Assembly (NCBI GenBank): GCA_018985225.1
Contig: JADGIF010000213.1
Span: 1-14,308, forward strand
Reading direction: 5' to 3'
DNA length: 14,308 nucleotides
Source of the DNA: Amoeboradix gromovi
Taxonomy: Eukaryota > Sanchytriomycota > Sanchytriomycetes > Sanchytriales > Sanchytriaceae
This document shows positions 7,741 to 14,308 of this stretch, in pieces (position 1 is the stretch's first letter; each line of letters starts with the position of its first letter). Below the pieces are notes generated by a model, which did no database searches, was not told the origin of the DNA, and worked only from the letters and a program-made list of their open reading frames with translations. The position numbers and the translations under genes were made by a program.

Positions 7741-8720
7741 ATGCTGTTGACATCCCTCTTTTAGCTACATCTCTACAGGATTTAATTTCAGTTATAGAAG
7801 AAGCAGGTGGGCAGTCTAGATTGATAGGCTGTGCTCAAAATCGAAAATACAGTGATTGCAACATTAATCATTTATCTACTGAATCAATACAAACTTTCAA
7901 AAAATTTGCAGCAGCATTTCAACAGAATGAAGGCGTTCATGACGACAGGGATTTCTCTATGATTGCATCGTATATTAATCATGGATTGAGTGGAACTGAG
8001 TACACTGAAGAATTGCTAGGATGTAATATTCCTGAAGATTTAAGTTGTCCTAGATTAAGAAAAAGAAGATTAGACCGCGGCTATGGAACTTACAGTGGTA
8101 GCTTACATGACGTTGAATCCGGTACTACAGTTAGAATCAATAGACGTAGTTCTTCTAAACTCTGCGTTATATCTAAGCTAATTGTATGTATAGTCGTACT
8201 GATTGCCAGTATTACTGGTGTGCATTATGGAGGTACTCAAATGCACGCAGAACAAAAATTGGTGAAGAGCGCGGAATCTGATCTCGAGGAACGTTGTAAC
8301 TGGAAAGTTGATTGTCATGGTATTGTATTGCCAAAGTATAGAACTATATATTATACTGTGAATGTATCTCACTGCTTTGAAGAAGAATGCAATAATCAAA
8401 ATGGAGAGCAGATTTGTTCTGAGGTCCCAGGGTGCTTTTGGTGGGAGCCTCGTTCTTATGAAGAGGAGATCGAATACTTTAACCCCATTACCGGCGATAT
8501 ATTGGAAGCAGATTTGAAATCGAAAATTAGTTCCGGCATATGCGATATACACAACGATGGAGACATTGAGGACCCTGAAGCATGCAGAGTACTCGAGAAA
8601 TCTATCAATCCTATTAGATGGAATAGAAATAAGTGGTGGATTCTGATAGGTCCTTCCCTTATTTCAGCAGCTTTATCGTTTTTCAAGATTACTGCAATTA
8701 TCGATTCATGCCATCACTAA
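7741..8720 (+). CDS. Cys-rich two-transmembrane protein, family copy C (5' frameshift likely)
   Basis: Third long member of the family. The main frame is open from 7665 but has no ATG before 7959. Homology with copies A and B begins around LLATSLQDLISVIEEAGG (from about 7758). An ATG at 7741 lies one frame away and starts a hydrophobic leader (MLLTSLF). One missing base in the T-run at 7759-7762 would account for the switch, so I annotate from 7741 with a probable frameshift there. Counting from the TTG at 7821: four N-terminal cysteines (4, 13, 68, 76), a basic RINRRSSSK stretch, transmembrane segment 1 (about 117-137), eight loop cysteines (159, 165, 185, 190, 199, 205, 241, 255), the motif FNPITGDILEADL, then RWNRNKWW and a final hydrophobic segment ending near DSCHH. 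This copy is the most diverged. It may be functional if the frameshift is an assembly error, otherwise a recent pseudogene. Confidence 0.75.
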
Positions 8721-8738
8721 ATAGTAAAACATCTTCAA

Positions 8739-9002
8739 TTAATGCGAGTTTAAGGCTTTTTCAAATTTCGAAGACAAACGTGTATTAATTTCAACATCAC
8801 TTTTTCTTCAACACTATTCTATCGCAATCTTTGTCGAGTTCGAGATTGCATCATAAGCCTTCTCTAAAAGCTTCACAATTTTCGTGGAAGATTTACATGT
8901 AATGATTGAAAGCTTTTCGCAAATACAGCTTTAAACTTTGTCAAGCGAACCTGCAAACTGAAAATGTTTATTTAAAGCTTTGAAGTCGAAATGAAAACGC
9001 AA
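8739..9002 (-). pseudogene. Short relic or small spliced gene, unknown
   Basis: One minus-strand frame of about 87 codons reads FKALNKHFQFAGSLDKV, TAA, then CEKLSIITCKSSTKIVKLL, LEKAYDAISNSTKIAIE, TAG-Cys-TGA, then RKSDVEINTRLSSKFEKAL and a TAA at 8739-8741. The residue make-up is helix-like and coding-like. A 24-nt GT-AG stretch starting at the Val codon before the TAA would remove that stop in frame, so a tiny intron is conceivable. The TAG-TGA pair has no such explanation. The family is unknown. The remaining stretch up to 9203 shows nothing I can support. Confidence 0.35.
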
Positions 9003-9203
9003 TCAAAAAATAAGAAAACAAGAAGACTAGAATGTTTTTGCCAAGAAATCCAGGGAACTACGAATCCCACTGCATATAAAATCGTGATAAAGAATATCCC
9101 CAGAACCACTTCTGCATAGGTAATTACAAACATGCATATTTGGTAAGGAGTCTTAAAAACTCTGTATAGTAACTATTTTACTTCAGCTCAAGTTTGCATT
9201 TAC

Positions 9204-10262
9204 TTACTGGAATGATACACTCTTTACTACCCTATCGTTTATTCCAGTCAGTTCGCCTTGATAGTTCTGCTTACCACTGTAAACAGCATGGATGCTTTTA
9301 ATCTTTTTATTGGCTTTTGCGAATTTAGCCTTCTTACGTACACGCGGATTGCTGTTGATGCTTCTCTTTCCTGTCTTAAATTGCCTATTCTTTAATATCG
9401 CATAGTTAATACTTCTTTGCAATTCTTTAACTTTCAGTGTGGGTACTGCAGGCATTAGTTTCGATAGTTTGTTTTCAAAAGTATCCTCCTCATCGCTTGA
9501 TGAAAACTGATTTGCTTGATCTTCCAACTGTTTCTGTTGTATCTGAGTCACTTCATCATTCAACCTCGATGCTCTTGGCTTGTTAACTGTTTCCAAGTCC
9601 ACGTGAACTGGTTTTGTCTCATTTGCAATATTATTTATCATTCTCTTAAATTTATTTTGAGGCTTAGATTTTTCTTCTGAATCATCAGAATCTTCGTCAT
9701 CTGTTTTAACCAGATCATCAAAATTGATAGGCTCATGATCAGAGTGAATAGATTCTAGTTCGGAGTTGCTACTGCATTCATCGGATGCATCCTCGTCGTA
9801 ACTAACTTCTTGATCCGATTGACCGTATGGTTGCTCTTGTTGATCCACTTCACTTATTATCTCATCCTCTTCGGATACCTCTAGCTTGACTGAATCAATC
9901 GAACTCTTCTTATGTATAGTCTGCTTGTTCATATGCTTCTTAATTTTGACCATCAAATCAATAATTGGATGATACTCAATAACACAACCCTCGTCTATCA
10001 GATTGATCAAAACACAGAGACATTGGCAATAGTACACTTCTATAGGAGATAAGTCTTTTTTCAAATACAACTCCAACTCATCTTTCCATTCTAGATCTGA
10101 AGGTTTTAAGTCAACCGGTTGTTCGTCAAAATCTACAAAATCGGCTTCTTCCATTTTATCTAGTTGTTCGTAATGTTGCTTAATAGTTTGATGTTCTTCG
10201 AATTGCTCAGGGTTTAATATAGGCATTACTTCTTCAACATCGCTAACACTCCAATCTGACAT
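9204..10262 (-). CDS. UTP3: Sas10/Utp3-like small-subunit processome protein
   Basis: 352-aa protein of the Sas10/Utp3 family, nucleolar factors of the U3 small-subunit processome needed for early 18S rRNA processing (family knowledge). The C-terminal Sas10 domain (about 276-352) is clear: RSINYAILKNR, then a basic stretch with NPRVRKKAKFAKANKK, then YQGELTGINDRVVKSVSF, matching the family pattern RNPRVK...Y.GE.TGI....S. The middle carries a reduced Sas10/Utp3/C1D-like segment (about 59-112) with YYCQCLCVLINLIDEGCVIEYHPI. Between them lies a low-complexity acidic Ser/Asp/Glu region (about 125-200). The ATG at 10262 is followed directly by an acidic start. At 352 aa it is shorter than fungal or animal relatives, mainly in the C1D-like half. 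No intron. It is the one clear housekeeping gene here. Confidence 0.88.
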   Translation of the reverse strand: MSDWSVSDVEEVMPILNPEQFEEHQTIKQHYEQLDKMEEADFVDFDEQPVDLKPSDLEWKDELELYLKKDLSPIEVYYCQCLCVLINLIDEGCVIEYHPIIDLMVKIKKHMNKQTIHKKSSIDSVKLEVSEEDEIISEVDQQEQPYGQSDQEVSYDEDASDECSSNSELESIHSDHEPINFDDLVKTDDEDSDDSEEKSKPQNKFKRMINNIANETKPVHVDLETVNKPRASRLNDEVTQIQQKQLEDQANQFSSSDEEDTFENKLSKLMPAVPTLKVKELQRSINYAILKNRQFKTGKRSINSNPRVRKKAKFAKANKKIKSIHAVYSGKQNYQGELTGINDRVVKSVSFQ

Positions 10263-10576
10263 TCTCAGGTCCTTGTTTTACCCAAGTAGTTCATTCATTG
10301 TCATTCTCAAACTTCTGATCATTTCTCATATCAGAATGCCGTTTAAATGCCAGATGTGTGCCAGATATGAATTTTGGTAATAAAGCAATATAACTCATTA
10401 TTTTCTGTGACCGACCTTAATTGAGTAATCACTTAGAGTGATAACTTAGATATCATTGCTACATTAGAAACCTAGTCCATATCGTCATAGCATTCTTTTT
10501 GAATTTGTATTTGCAATCTGTGAAAGAGAATCTTGTTGCCCAACGCTTAGCTTTGCAACTGACATTTGAATAAAAG
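10263..10576. other. Spacer between Sas10-like gene and tyrosinase gene
   Basis: AT-rich spacer of about 310 bp. Both flanking genes are on the minus strand, so it must hold the 3' UTR of the tyrosinase gene and the promoter of the Sas10-like gene. I see no coding frame and no distinctive motif in it. Confidence 0.4.
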
Positions 10577-11914
10577 TTAAAAATTTACTATAATCGACAG
10601 AATGACTATAGCTGGAATAGCCAGTATTTTAGCGCTGCTTCCTTCATTGAAATCGGTTGGAATATCAGGTATAACACCATTCAATAAACTCTTCTTCTTT
10701 AATTTCTCAAATTCACTCTCCAAGTCTTTCTGTTTACTTTTACTTACATTCATCTTATCGAACCATTCATCCAGTGATCCAGGATCTGTAACTGTGGTGT
10801 TCTCACCACCTGAAACTTGATCATATACGTAGCATAGCTTGGAAGCGTCTAAAAGTTCCATTGGTGACACGTTTAGATAACGCAATTTAGTATTCATATC
10901 ATACGTGGCTCCTGAGTATTTGGCATTCGGGTGAACAGTTTGGAATTGCAAATATACTTTTTCAGCCCATCCTAAATTAAATCAAGAATTACCGTGATGC
11001 AGCCAAAACAAGATATCCAGCGGCGAGCGGGGACCATCCATAGAGCCACCTATCCGAGCATGAGGCGTAGCATGTGGATATACTTCAAAATTCGTAGAGA
11101 ATTGTTGGAACTGAGTATATCCAGTTACCATTGAATTAACAGTTTTAACATGAACAAATGAGGTTTTTTGAAAGTTGCGACGTATACATTGGCCGTTAAC
11201 CCGAATGTCCTTTAAAGGGCCATCCCTTATGCATCCGCCGTATCCATCGCCACCAAAATGCTTCCAAACTATTGATGCCCAAGGATTTTGAGCCTCTCTT
11301 GAATGGTCCCAATATGGCAAACATACATTAGGGTCTACTTGCTGCAGAGCTTGCTCCATTACAAGTGCAAAACCACGATGCCATGGAAGAAAATAACTGG
11401 TAAAATGAGCGTAAGTCCATACACCAACATGCCAATTCACCAGCGTATTTAGCACTCCATTCTCAGCAAGTCTAATATATGCATTCACAAAAGCTTGGAT
11501 TTCTTCCGGCGACATGTTGTGTATTTCTTTACGTACGCAAGTTCTAACACAGTTTATGTTTGATATATCAGGAATATTTACAGTACTGGAACTAGATATT
11601 TGAAGCGATGGTTCATTAGCAACAGTCTGCTGGTTTCTAGTTACTTGCGTGTCAGAGAATTGGCGACTAGTAAATATTGGATTATTGAGTTGCTGGCTAT
11701 TTTGCTTGACGTCCTTTTGTTTGTTTTCAGTGGGATCTACAGGAGGCTCTGGAATATTAACAGTAGTAGAGAGCACATCTTTCGAAAGGTTGTCGTTGTT
11801 CTTAGATGGCAGAATAACTTCAGCGGAATTAAAATTGCTACTTTGAGGGTTGCTGATGCTGAATTCCATTGAATTAAAGAATCTGTTGCCATAACAAAAG
11901 GAATTTAACAGCAT
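10577..11914 (-). CDS. Tyrosinase, two exons (10993-11914 and 10577-10971)
   Basis: Binuclear type-3 copper oxidase of the tyrosinase family, which oxidises monophenols and diphenols to quinones. Joined exons give 438 residues. The N-terminus (1-120) is a Ser/Asn/Gln-rich linker. NCVRTCVRKEIHNMSPEE opens the domain. CuA histidines are H162 (NWHVGVW), H170 and H179 (AHFTSYFLPWHRGF), with the family motif LPYWDHS after them. CuB histidines are H281 and H285 (YPHATPHARIGG) and H306/H307 (DILFWLHHG). The first exon frame stops right after LHHG. Removing a 21-nt GT-AG intron restores LHHGWAEKVYLQFQ, the expected helix after the last histidines, though the usual HH-x-x-x-D has Glu instead of Asp. 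The C-terminus ends in a hydrophobic run (ILAIPAIVILSIIVNF) after NEGSSA, resembling a GPI-attachment signal or tail anchor. No clear signal peptide at the chosen ATG; an upstream exon is possible. A TATA-like TATAATATAA lies on the minus strand at about 11992-12001. Confidence 0.88.
10972..10992 (-). other. 21-nt spliceosomal intron in the tyrosinase gene
   Basis: On the minus strand, GTAATTCTTGAT... ending in AATTTAG separates the exon ending LHH plus one base from the exon starting GATGGGCTGAA. Canonical GT-AG ends, very AT-rich, and splicing at phase 1 rebuilds a conserved tyrosinase sequence. The length is a multiple of three, but an in-frame TGA lies inside, so retention would truncate the protein at the second copper site. 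Confidence 0.75.
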
Positions 11915-12158
11915 GAGCCGATTGGGGCAAAGTTTCTTTTATTGTTAAAGGTTCGGATCTCCTATTACACAATCAAACACAAGTGGCCACGTTATATTAT
12001 ACAGCGGTAGGATTTAGAGAAATTATCGTTCATAAAGATGACATTAAGATATTGCTTTCATTTCCAGTTAATTTCAAGTAAATATTTGAATTAGTCATGG
12101 GACACGCAAATAACGGGACCAACTAATTTTCACAGAATTAGCAATATAGCGCTATGGC

Positions 12159-12400
12159 TTAATCACGTACCTTCACTAGAATCATGTCTAGTTCTACTTA
12201 TTCTACTTTAATATTACATTTCCTATGGGACAAGCTATCGCGATGTTCTGCAAGTAGAAAATCGATGCTCGGCTGCGTATTAAATACTTCTGCATATTTG
12301 CTGAAACATTTAACTGTCTTGCCAGTAAATCTCTTTATTTTTTATTCAATTATTGATAGTCTTTCGCTTCATATCACTGAAGCACAAACTAGGGACGCTT
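12159..12400 (-). pseudogene. Short relic upstream of the tyrosinase gene
   Basis: The spacer between the tyrosinase gene and the 312-aa gene carries a minus-strand frame that looks coding: SERLSIIE, a TAA, KIKRFTGKTVKCFSKYAEVF, NTQPSIDFLLAEHRDSL, then a TAA, VELDMILVKVRD and a final TAA at 12159-12161. An earlier TGA precedes SERLSIIE. No ATG start, no recognised family. It could be a distal piece of an older tyrosinase neighbour, or chance. A plus-strand ATG frame across it looks like a shadow. Confidence 0.35.
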
Positions 12401-12463
12401 AAAAATCTATTCATGGTGTGAACATCAATCCGTTGCGGTATTAAACGATATAACATACGTCGG

Positions 12464-12493
12464 TATGATAATTTTAATTTTGTTATTATCATA
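12464..12493. repeat. 9-bp inverted repeat in the divergent spacer
   Basis: TATGATAAT and ATTATCATA form a perfect 9-bp stem with a 12-nt loop, about 135 bp upstream of the 312-aa gene. It sits between two copies of GGTATTAAAC (about 12437 and 12543) and a TCGGTAT/ATACCGA pair. This might be a shared regulatory site or a small element footprint. No coding frame is apparent from 12403 to 12626. Confidence 0.4.
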
Positions 12494-12626
12494 GTGATTA
12501 AAACTAATAGAAGCATTGATTGAGGCTATTAAAATACCGACAGGTATTAAACATCGGCCCTATCTCGATCCATTTTAGCATGTTCTATTTTGTATTTATT
12601 AATTTTATTTTGCTTAACGACGGAGC

Positions 12627-13565
12627 ATGGAAGTGAATACAGACAAAATTCTATTATTAACAGACCTAGTATCAGATTACTCATTTACCGCATCTTTGAA
12701 GCTTGGTAAGTTTAAGCAAGCTTCGAGATTTCGATGTCAAAATCCATTTTACGTAAAAATTGTTTTGCAAGTAGACTTTGGCACCAACCAACCTGAGTAT
12801 ATACCCGTTGAACTGATCATATTACACTATGATGGTCAATATGTTTTGACCTCTTTTGATCGAGAAGAATACAAGATTAAAGTGGTAAAGGGTGATTTAC
12901 GGTATATTGAAGAAGTGATGCTTGATCGCTGCACGGACTTGGATGTAGAGTACCAGATTCTGGAGTTGACAGTGCGGTGGAAGGTTGAGTATGGGTTCGA
13001 TTTGCATGACGATGTTGTTTATTCTGATAAAAATGAAATTTTTAAAGACAATTTAACAAAGGAAGTTCATACCTTGGTGGATGATTCTGTTATTGGATAT
13101 CCTGCCCATTTATATGACGATATGCTAGTAATACATACTAGAATGGTAGGATTTGTCAATTATGTTCATTGTGCAGTTTTATTGAATCCGGTTAATTTGA
13201 AGGTATTTCCAATCCTTCTTAGCGGATTTGAACATATAAATGAACAGAATATCAGCAAAATAATATACCCACTGAAATGCTGCACTGTAGAGAGCCTTGA
13301 ATATTTTGAAGTGAATAATATCCAAGATTTGTATGATAGTAGAGATTGCATGTTCCTATTGCAGCCTGACACTGAAAATAACAGATCAAAATGTGAAATA
13401 ATTGCTTTTGTAATTGGTAGAGACATGGGAACGCCAGTCAATGGACTAAATTATTACAGCTCCAGCGAAAATGAATGTTTATATGTTCGGATGTTTCTTG
13501 TGAGATACGGCGATGATAGAATCGTGAGAAGCTGGCTTAAAGGAATAAATAACATAACTTTTTAA
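12627..13565 (+). CDS. Conserved-looking protein of unknown function, 312 aa
   Basis: Intact ATG-to-TAA frame of 312 codons with no signal peptide or transmembrane segment, so probably cytosolic or nuclear. I do not recognise a family. The N-terminal part (20-90) alternates hydrophobic and polar residues as in a beta-sandwich (PFYVKIVLQVDF, IPVELIILHYDG, EYKIKVVKGD). A Trp-containing strand pair (ILELTVRWKVEYGF, about 113-126) follows. The C-terminal half also looks beta-rich (YVHCAVLLNPVNLKVFPILL; CEIIAFVIGRDMG; CLYVRMFLVRYGDDRIV). There are no obvious catalytic motifs. Acidic residues outnumber basic ones. The reading frame is clean beside several decayed neighbours, which implies selection. 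A small ORF with a similar strand pattern follows 30 bp downstream. Confidence 0.8.
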   Translation: MEVNTDKILLLTDLVSDYSFTASLKLGKFKQASRFRCQNPFYVKIVLQVDFGTNQPEYIPVELIILHYDGQYVLTSFDREEYKIKVVKGDLRYIEEVMLDRCTDLDVEYQILELTVRWKVEYGFDLHDDVVYSDKNEIFKDNLTKEVHTLVDDSVIGYPAHLYDDMLVIHTRMVGFVNYVHCAVLLNPVNLKVFPILLSGFEHINEQNISKIIYPLKCCTVESLEYFEVNNIQDLYDSRDCMFLLQPDTENNRSKCEIIAFVIGRDMGTPVNGLNYYSSSENECLYVRMFLVRYGDDRIVRSWLKGINNITF

Positions 13566-13594
13566 ATGAAATGTGAAAATATGGTTGAGTGACA

Positions 13595-13786
13595 ATGCAT
13601 CTAACTGGTCATCTGAATACAAAAGGACCGTATGTTATTAGAGCCATCTTTGAGAATTCTAGCTTTTATGAATCGATCCCGTTTGCTGTATCTGCTTACA
13701 CGTTAAATTTCCTGATTTATGATAAAATCAAGATTTTCTGCAAAGAAACTGACAAAGAATTCGCAATTTATAATAAGAAAGTGTGA
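13595..13786 (+). CDS. Small ORF, possible partial copy or last exon of the 312-aa gene
   Basis: A 63-codon ATG frame starting 29 nt after the stop of the 312-aa gene. It contains GPYVIRAIFENSSFYESIPF and YDKIKIFCKETDKEFAIY. The pattern resembles residues 39-88 of the 312-aa protein (NPFYVKIVLQVDF ... IPVEL ... DREEYKIKV), so it may be a truncated duplicate. It could also be an extra exon: a donor-like GTGAGAAG at 13522 and an AG at 13588-13589 exist, but I could not show that such splicing is better than the simple ORF. Short, so possibly not expressed. Confidence 0.4.
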   Translation: MHLTGHLNTKGPYVIRAIFENSSFYESIPFAVSAYTLNFLIYDKIKIFCKETDKEFAIYNKKV

Positions 13787-13905
13787 GGAGACGAGTAGCA
13801 ATAATCTAAATTTGTTCCCAGCTTTATTTGAAATCGGGAAGCGAGAGCAGAATTATTACCCGCACACGCAAAGATAGTTTATAGTAGTGTTGTGATCAAA
13901 AACAT

Positions 13906-14292
13906 TTATTGAGAAGTATTAGATCCACTGCCGAAATTTTGATCGAATAACGTGTCTGCAGGATTGATAATGCTTTCCATCTCATCAACTTCTGCTTTAA
14001 TAGCTCTTGCTTTTACAGATAGTCGTTCATTCTTTGGCTCCAATCCTTGCAAAACCTTGTTCAATTTCATATCCAGCTCATGAATATGTTGTCGCAATTG
14101 AGCAGTTTCCCGTCGCAACTGAGCAGTTTCCTGTCTCAACTGAGCAGTTTCTGACTTCAAAATACTCACTTCAGACTTTAAATTACTGACCTGCACTCCC
14201 AATTTTCTAACATCATTTGCGACCTCCAACACCAATCCAACTAATTCATCCCTATCCTTAATCATGTTATCATTATGAGTAATAATTGCCAT
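13906..14292 (-). CDS. Coiled-coil protein, 128 aa
   Basis: Complete ATG-to-stop frame. Residues about 20-85 form a strong coiled coil: VSNLKSEVSILKSE, then three heptads of the type ETAQLRQ/ETAQLRR/ETAQLRQ, then HIHELDMKLNKVLQGL. A charged helix (KARAIKAEVDEMESIIN) and a short polar tail (FGSGSNTSQ) follow. No signal peptide or transmembrane segment. It is likely an oligomerising or adaptor protein, function unknown. The heptads are encoded by near-identical 21-bp units, which points to recent expansion. It converges on the plus-strand ORF ending at 13786, with a 119-bp spacer. Confidence 0.7.
   Translation of the reverse strand: MAIITHNDNMIKDRDELVGLVLEVANDVRKLGVQVSNLKSEVSILKSETAQLRQETAQLRRETAQLRQHIHELDMKLNKVLQGLEPKNERLSVKARAIKAEVDEMESIINPADTLFDQNFGSGSNTSQ
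14092..14154 (-). repeat. Three 21-bp tandem units encoding coiled-coil heptads
   Basis: Units at 14092-14112, 14113-14133 and 14134-14154 share the plus-strand core CAA(T/C)TGAGCAGTTTC, each encoding one heptad (ETAQLRQ-like) on the minus strand. The near-identity at synonymous sites suggests slippage or unequal exchange. The units preserve frame and coiled-coil register. Confidence 0.85.
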
Positions 14293-14308
14293 GATTTTTG
14301 GGATGGAA

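Noticed and set aside
8178-8552. 124-codon minus-strand open frame
   Set aside because: It is antisense to the conserved transmembrane and loop region of copy C, which has clear paralogues; therefore a shadow.
12184-12402. 72-codon plus-strand ATG frame
   Set aside because: Low-complexity hydrophobic sequence, antisense to a more protein-like minus-strand fragment.
1-14308. Non-standard genetic code to explain internal stops
   Set aside because: Intact genes here end at TAA and TGA, internal stops include all three codons, and frameshifts occur within conserved stretches, so reassignment does not explain the relics.
1-14308. tRNA, rRNA, CRISPR array or transposase gene
   Set aside because: No cloverleaf, rRNA-like block, regular spaced repeats or transposase motif was seen; small RNAs without sequence signatures could be missed by eye.

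Overview
The window looks like nuclear DNA of a compact, AT-rich eukaryotic genome. It encodes a Sas10/Utp3-type small-subunit processome protein, a six-histidine tyrosinase broken by what appears to be a 21-nt GT-AG spliceosomal intron, TATA-type promoter elements and AATAAA signals next to stop codons. Genes are mostly single long ORFs on both strands with no operon logic, and TAA, TAG and TGA all act as stops. I cannot name the species. Ultrashort introns, short spacers and private multigene families would suit a reduced or parasitic eukaryote, but that is inference.

Left third (1-5080): two tandem plus-strand members (414-1514, 1708-2709) of a membrane-protein family I do not recognise. 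They share an N-terminal hydrophobic leader, a four-Cys domain, a basic stretch, a transmembrane segment, a second Cys-rich domain with a V/I-x-[DN]-x-x-TGK-V/I-L-type motif, a basic-WW motif and a C-terminal transmembrane segment. They are followed by a decayed coding region (about 2867-4050, plus) and by a secreted endonuclease I-family nuclease (4085-5080).

Middle (5190-9003): mostly gene relics. On the minus strand there is a broken membrane-protein-like frame (5193-5800), a decayed tandem repeat (about 5839-6110), and a clearly recognisable pseudogene of the same Cys-rich family (6194-7240) with an older coding trace upstream (to 7499). A third family member lies on the plus strand (7741-8720), nearly intact but apparently frameshifted near its 5' end. 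Another short relic follows on the minus strand (8739-9002).

Right third: minus-strand Sas10-like gene (9204-10262), minus-strand two-exon tyrosinase with a hydrophobic, possibly GPI-anchoring tail (10577-11914), a relic (12159-12400), an intact plus-strand gene of unknown function (12627-13565) with a small ORF behind it, and a minus-strand coiled-coil protein (13906-14292).

There is no obvious shared pathway. The surface or secreted character of the Cys-rich family, the nuclease and the tyrosinase suggests a locus rich in cell-surface or host/environment-facing products beside one housekeeping gene. The most novel content is the Cys-rich two-transmembrane family (three long copies plus one pseudogene). 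The relic calls rest on reading frames by eye and some could instead be genes with several ultrashort introns.
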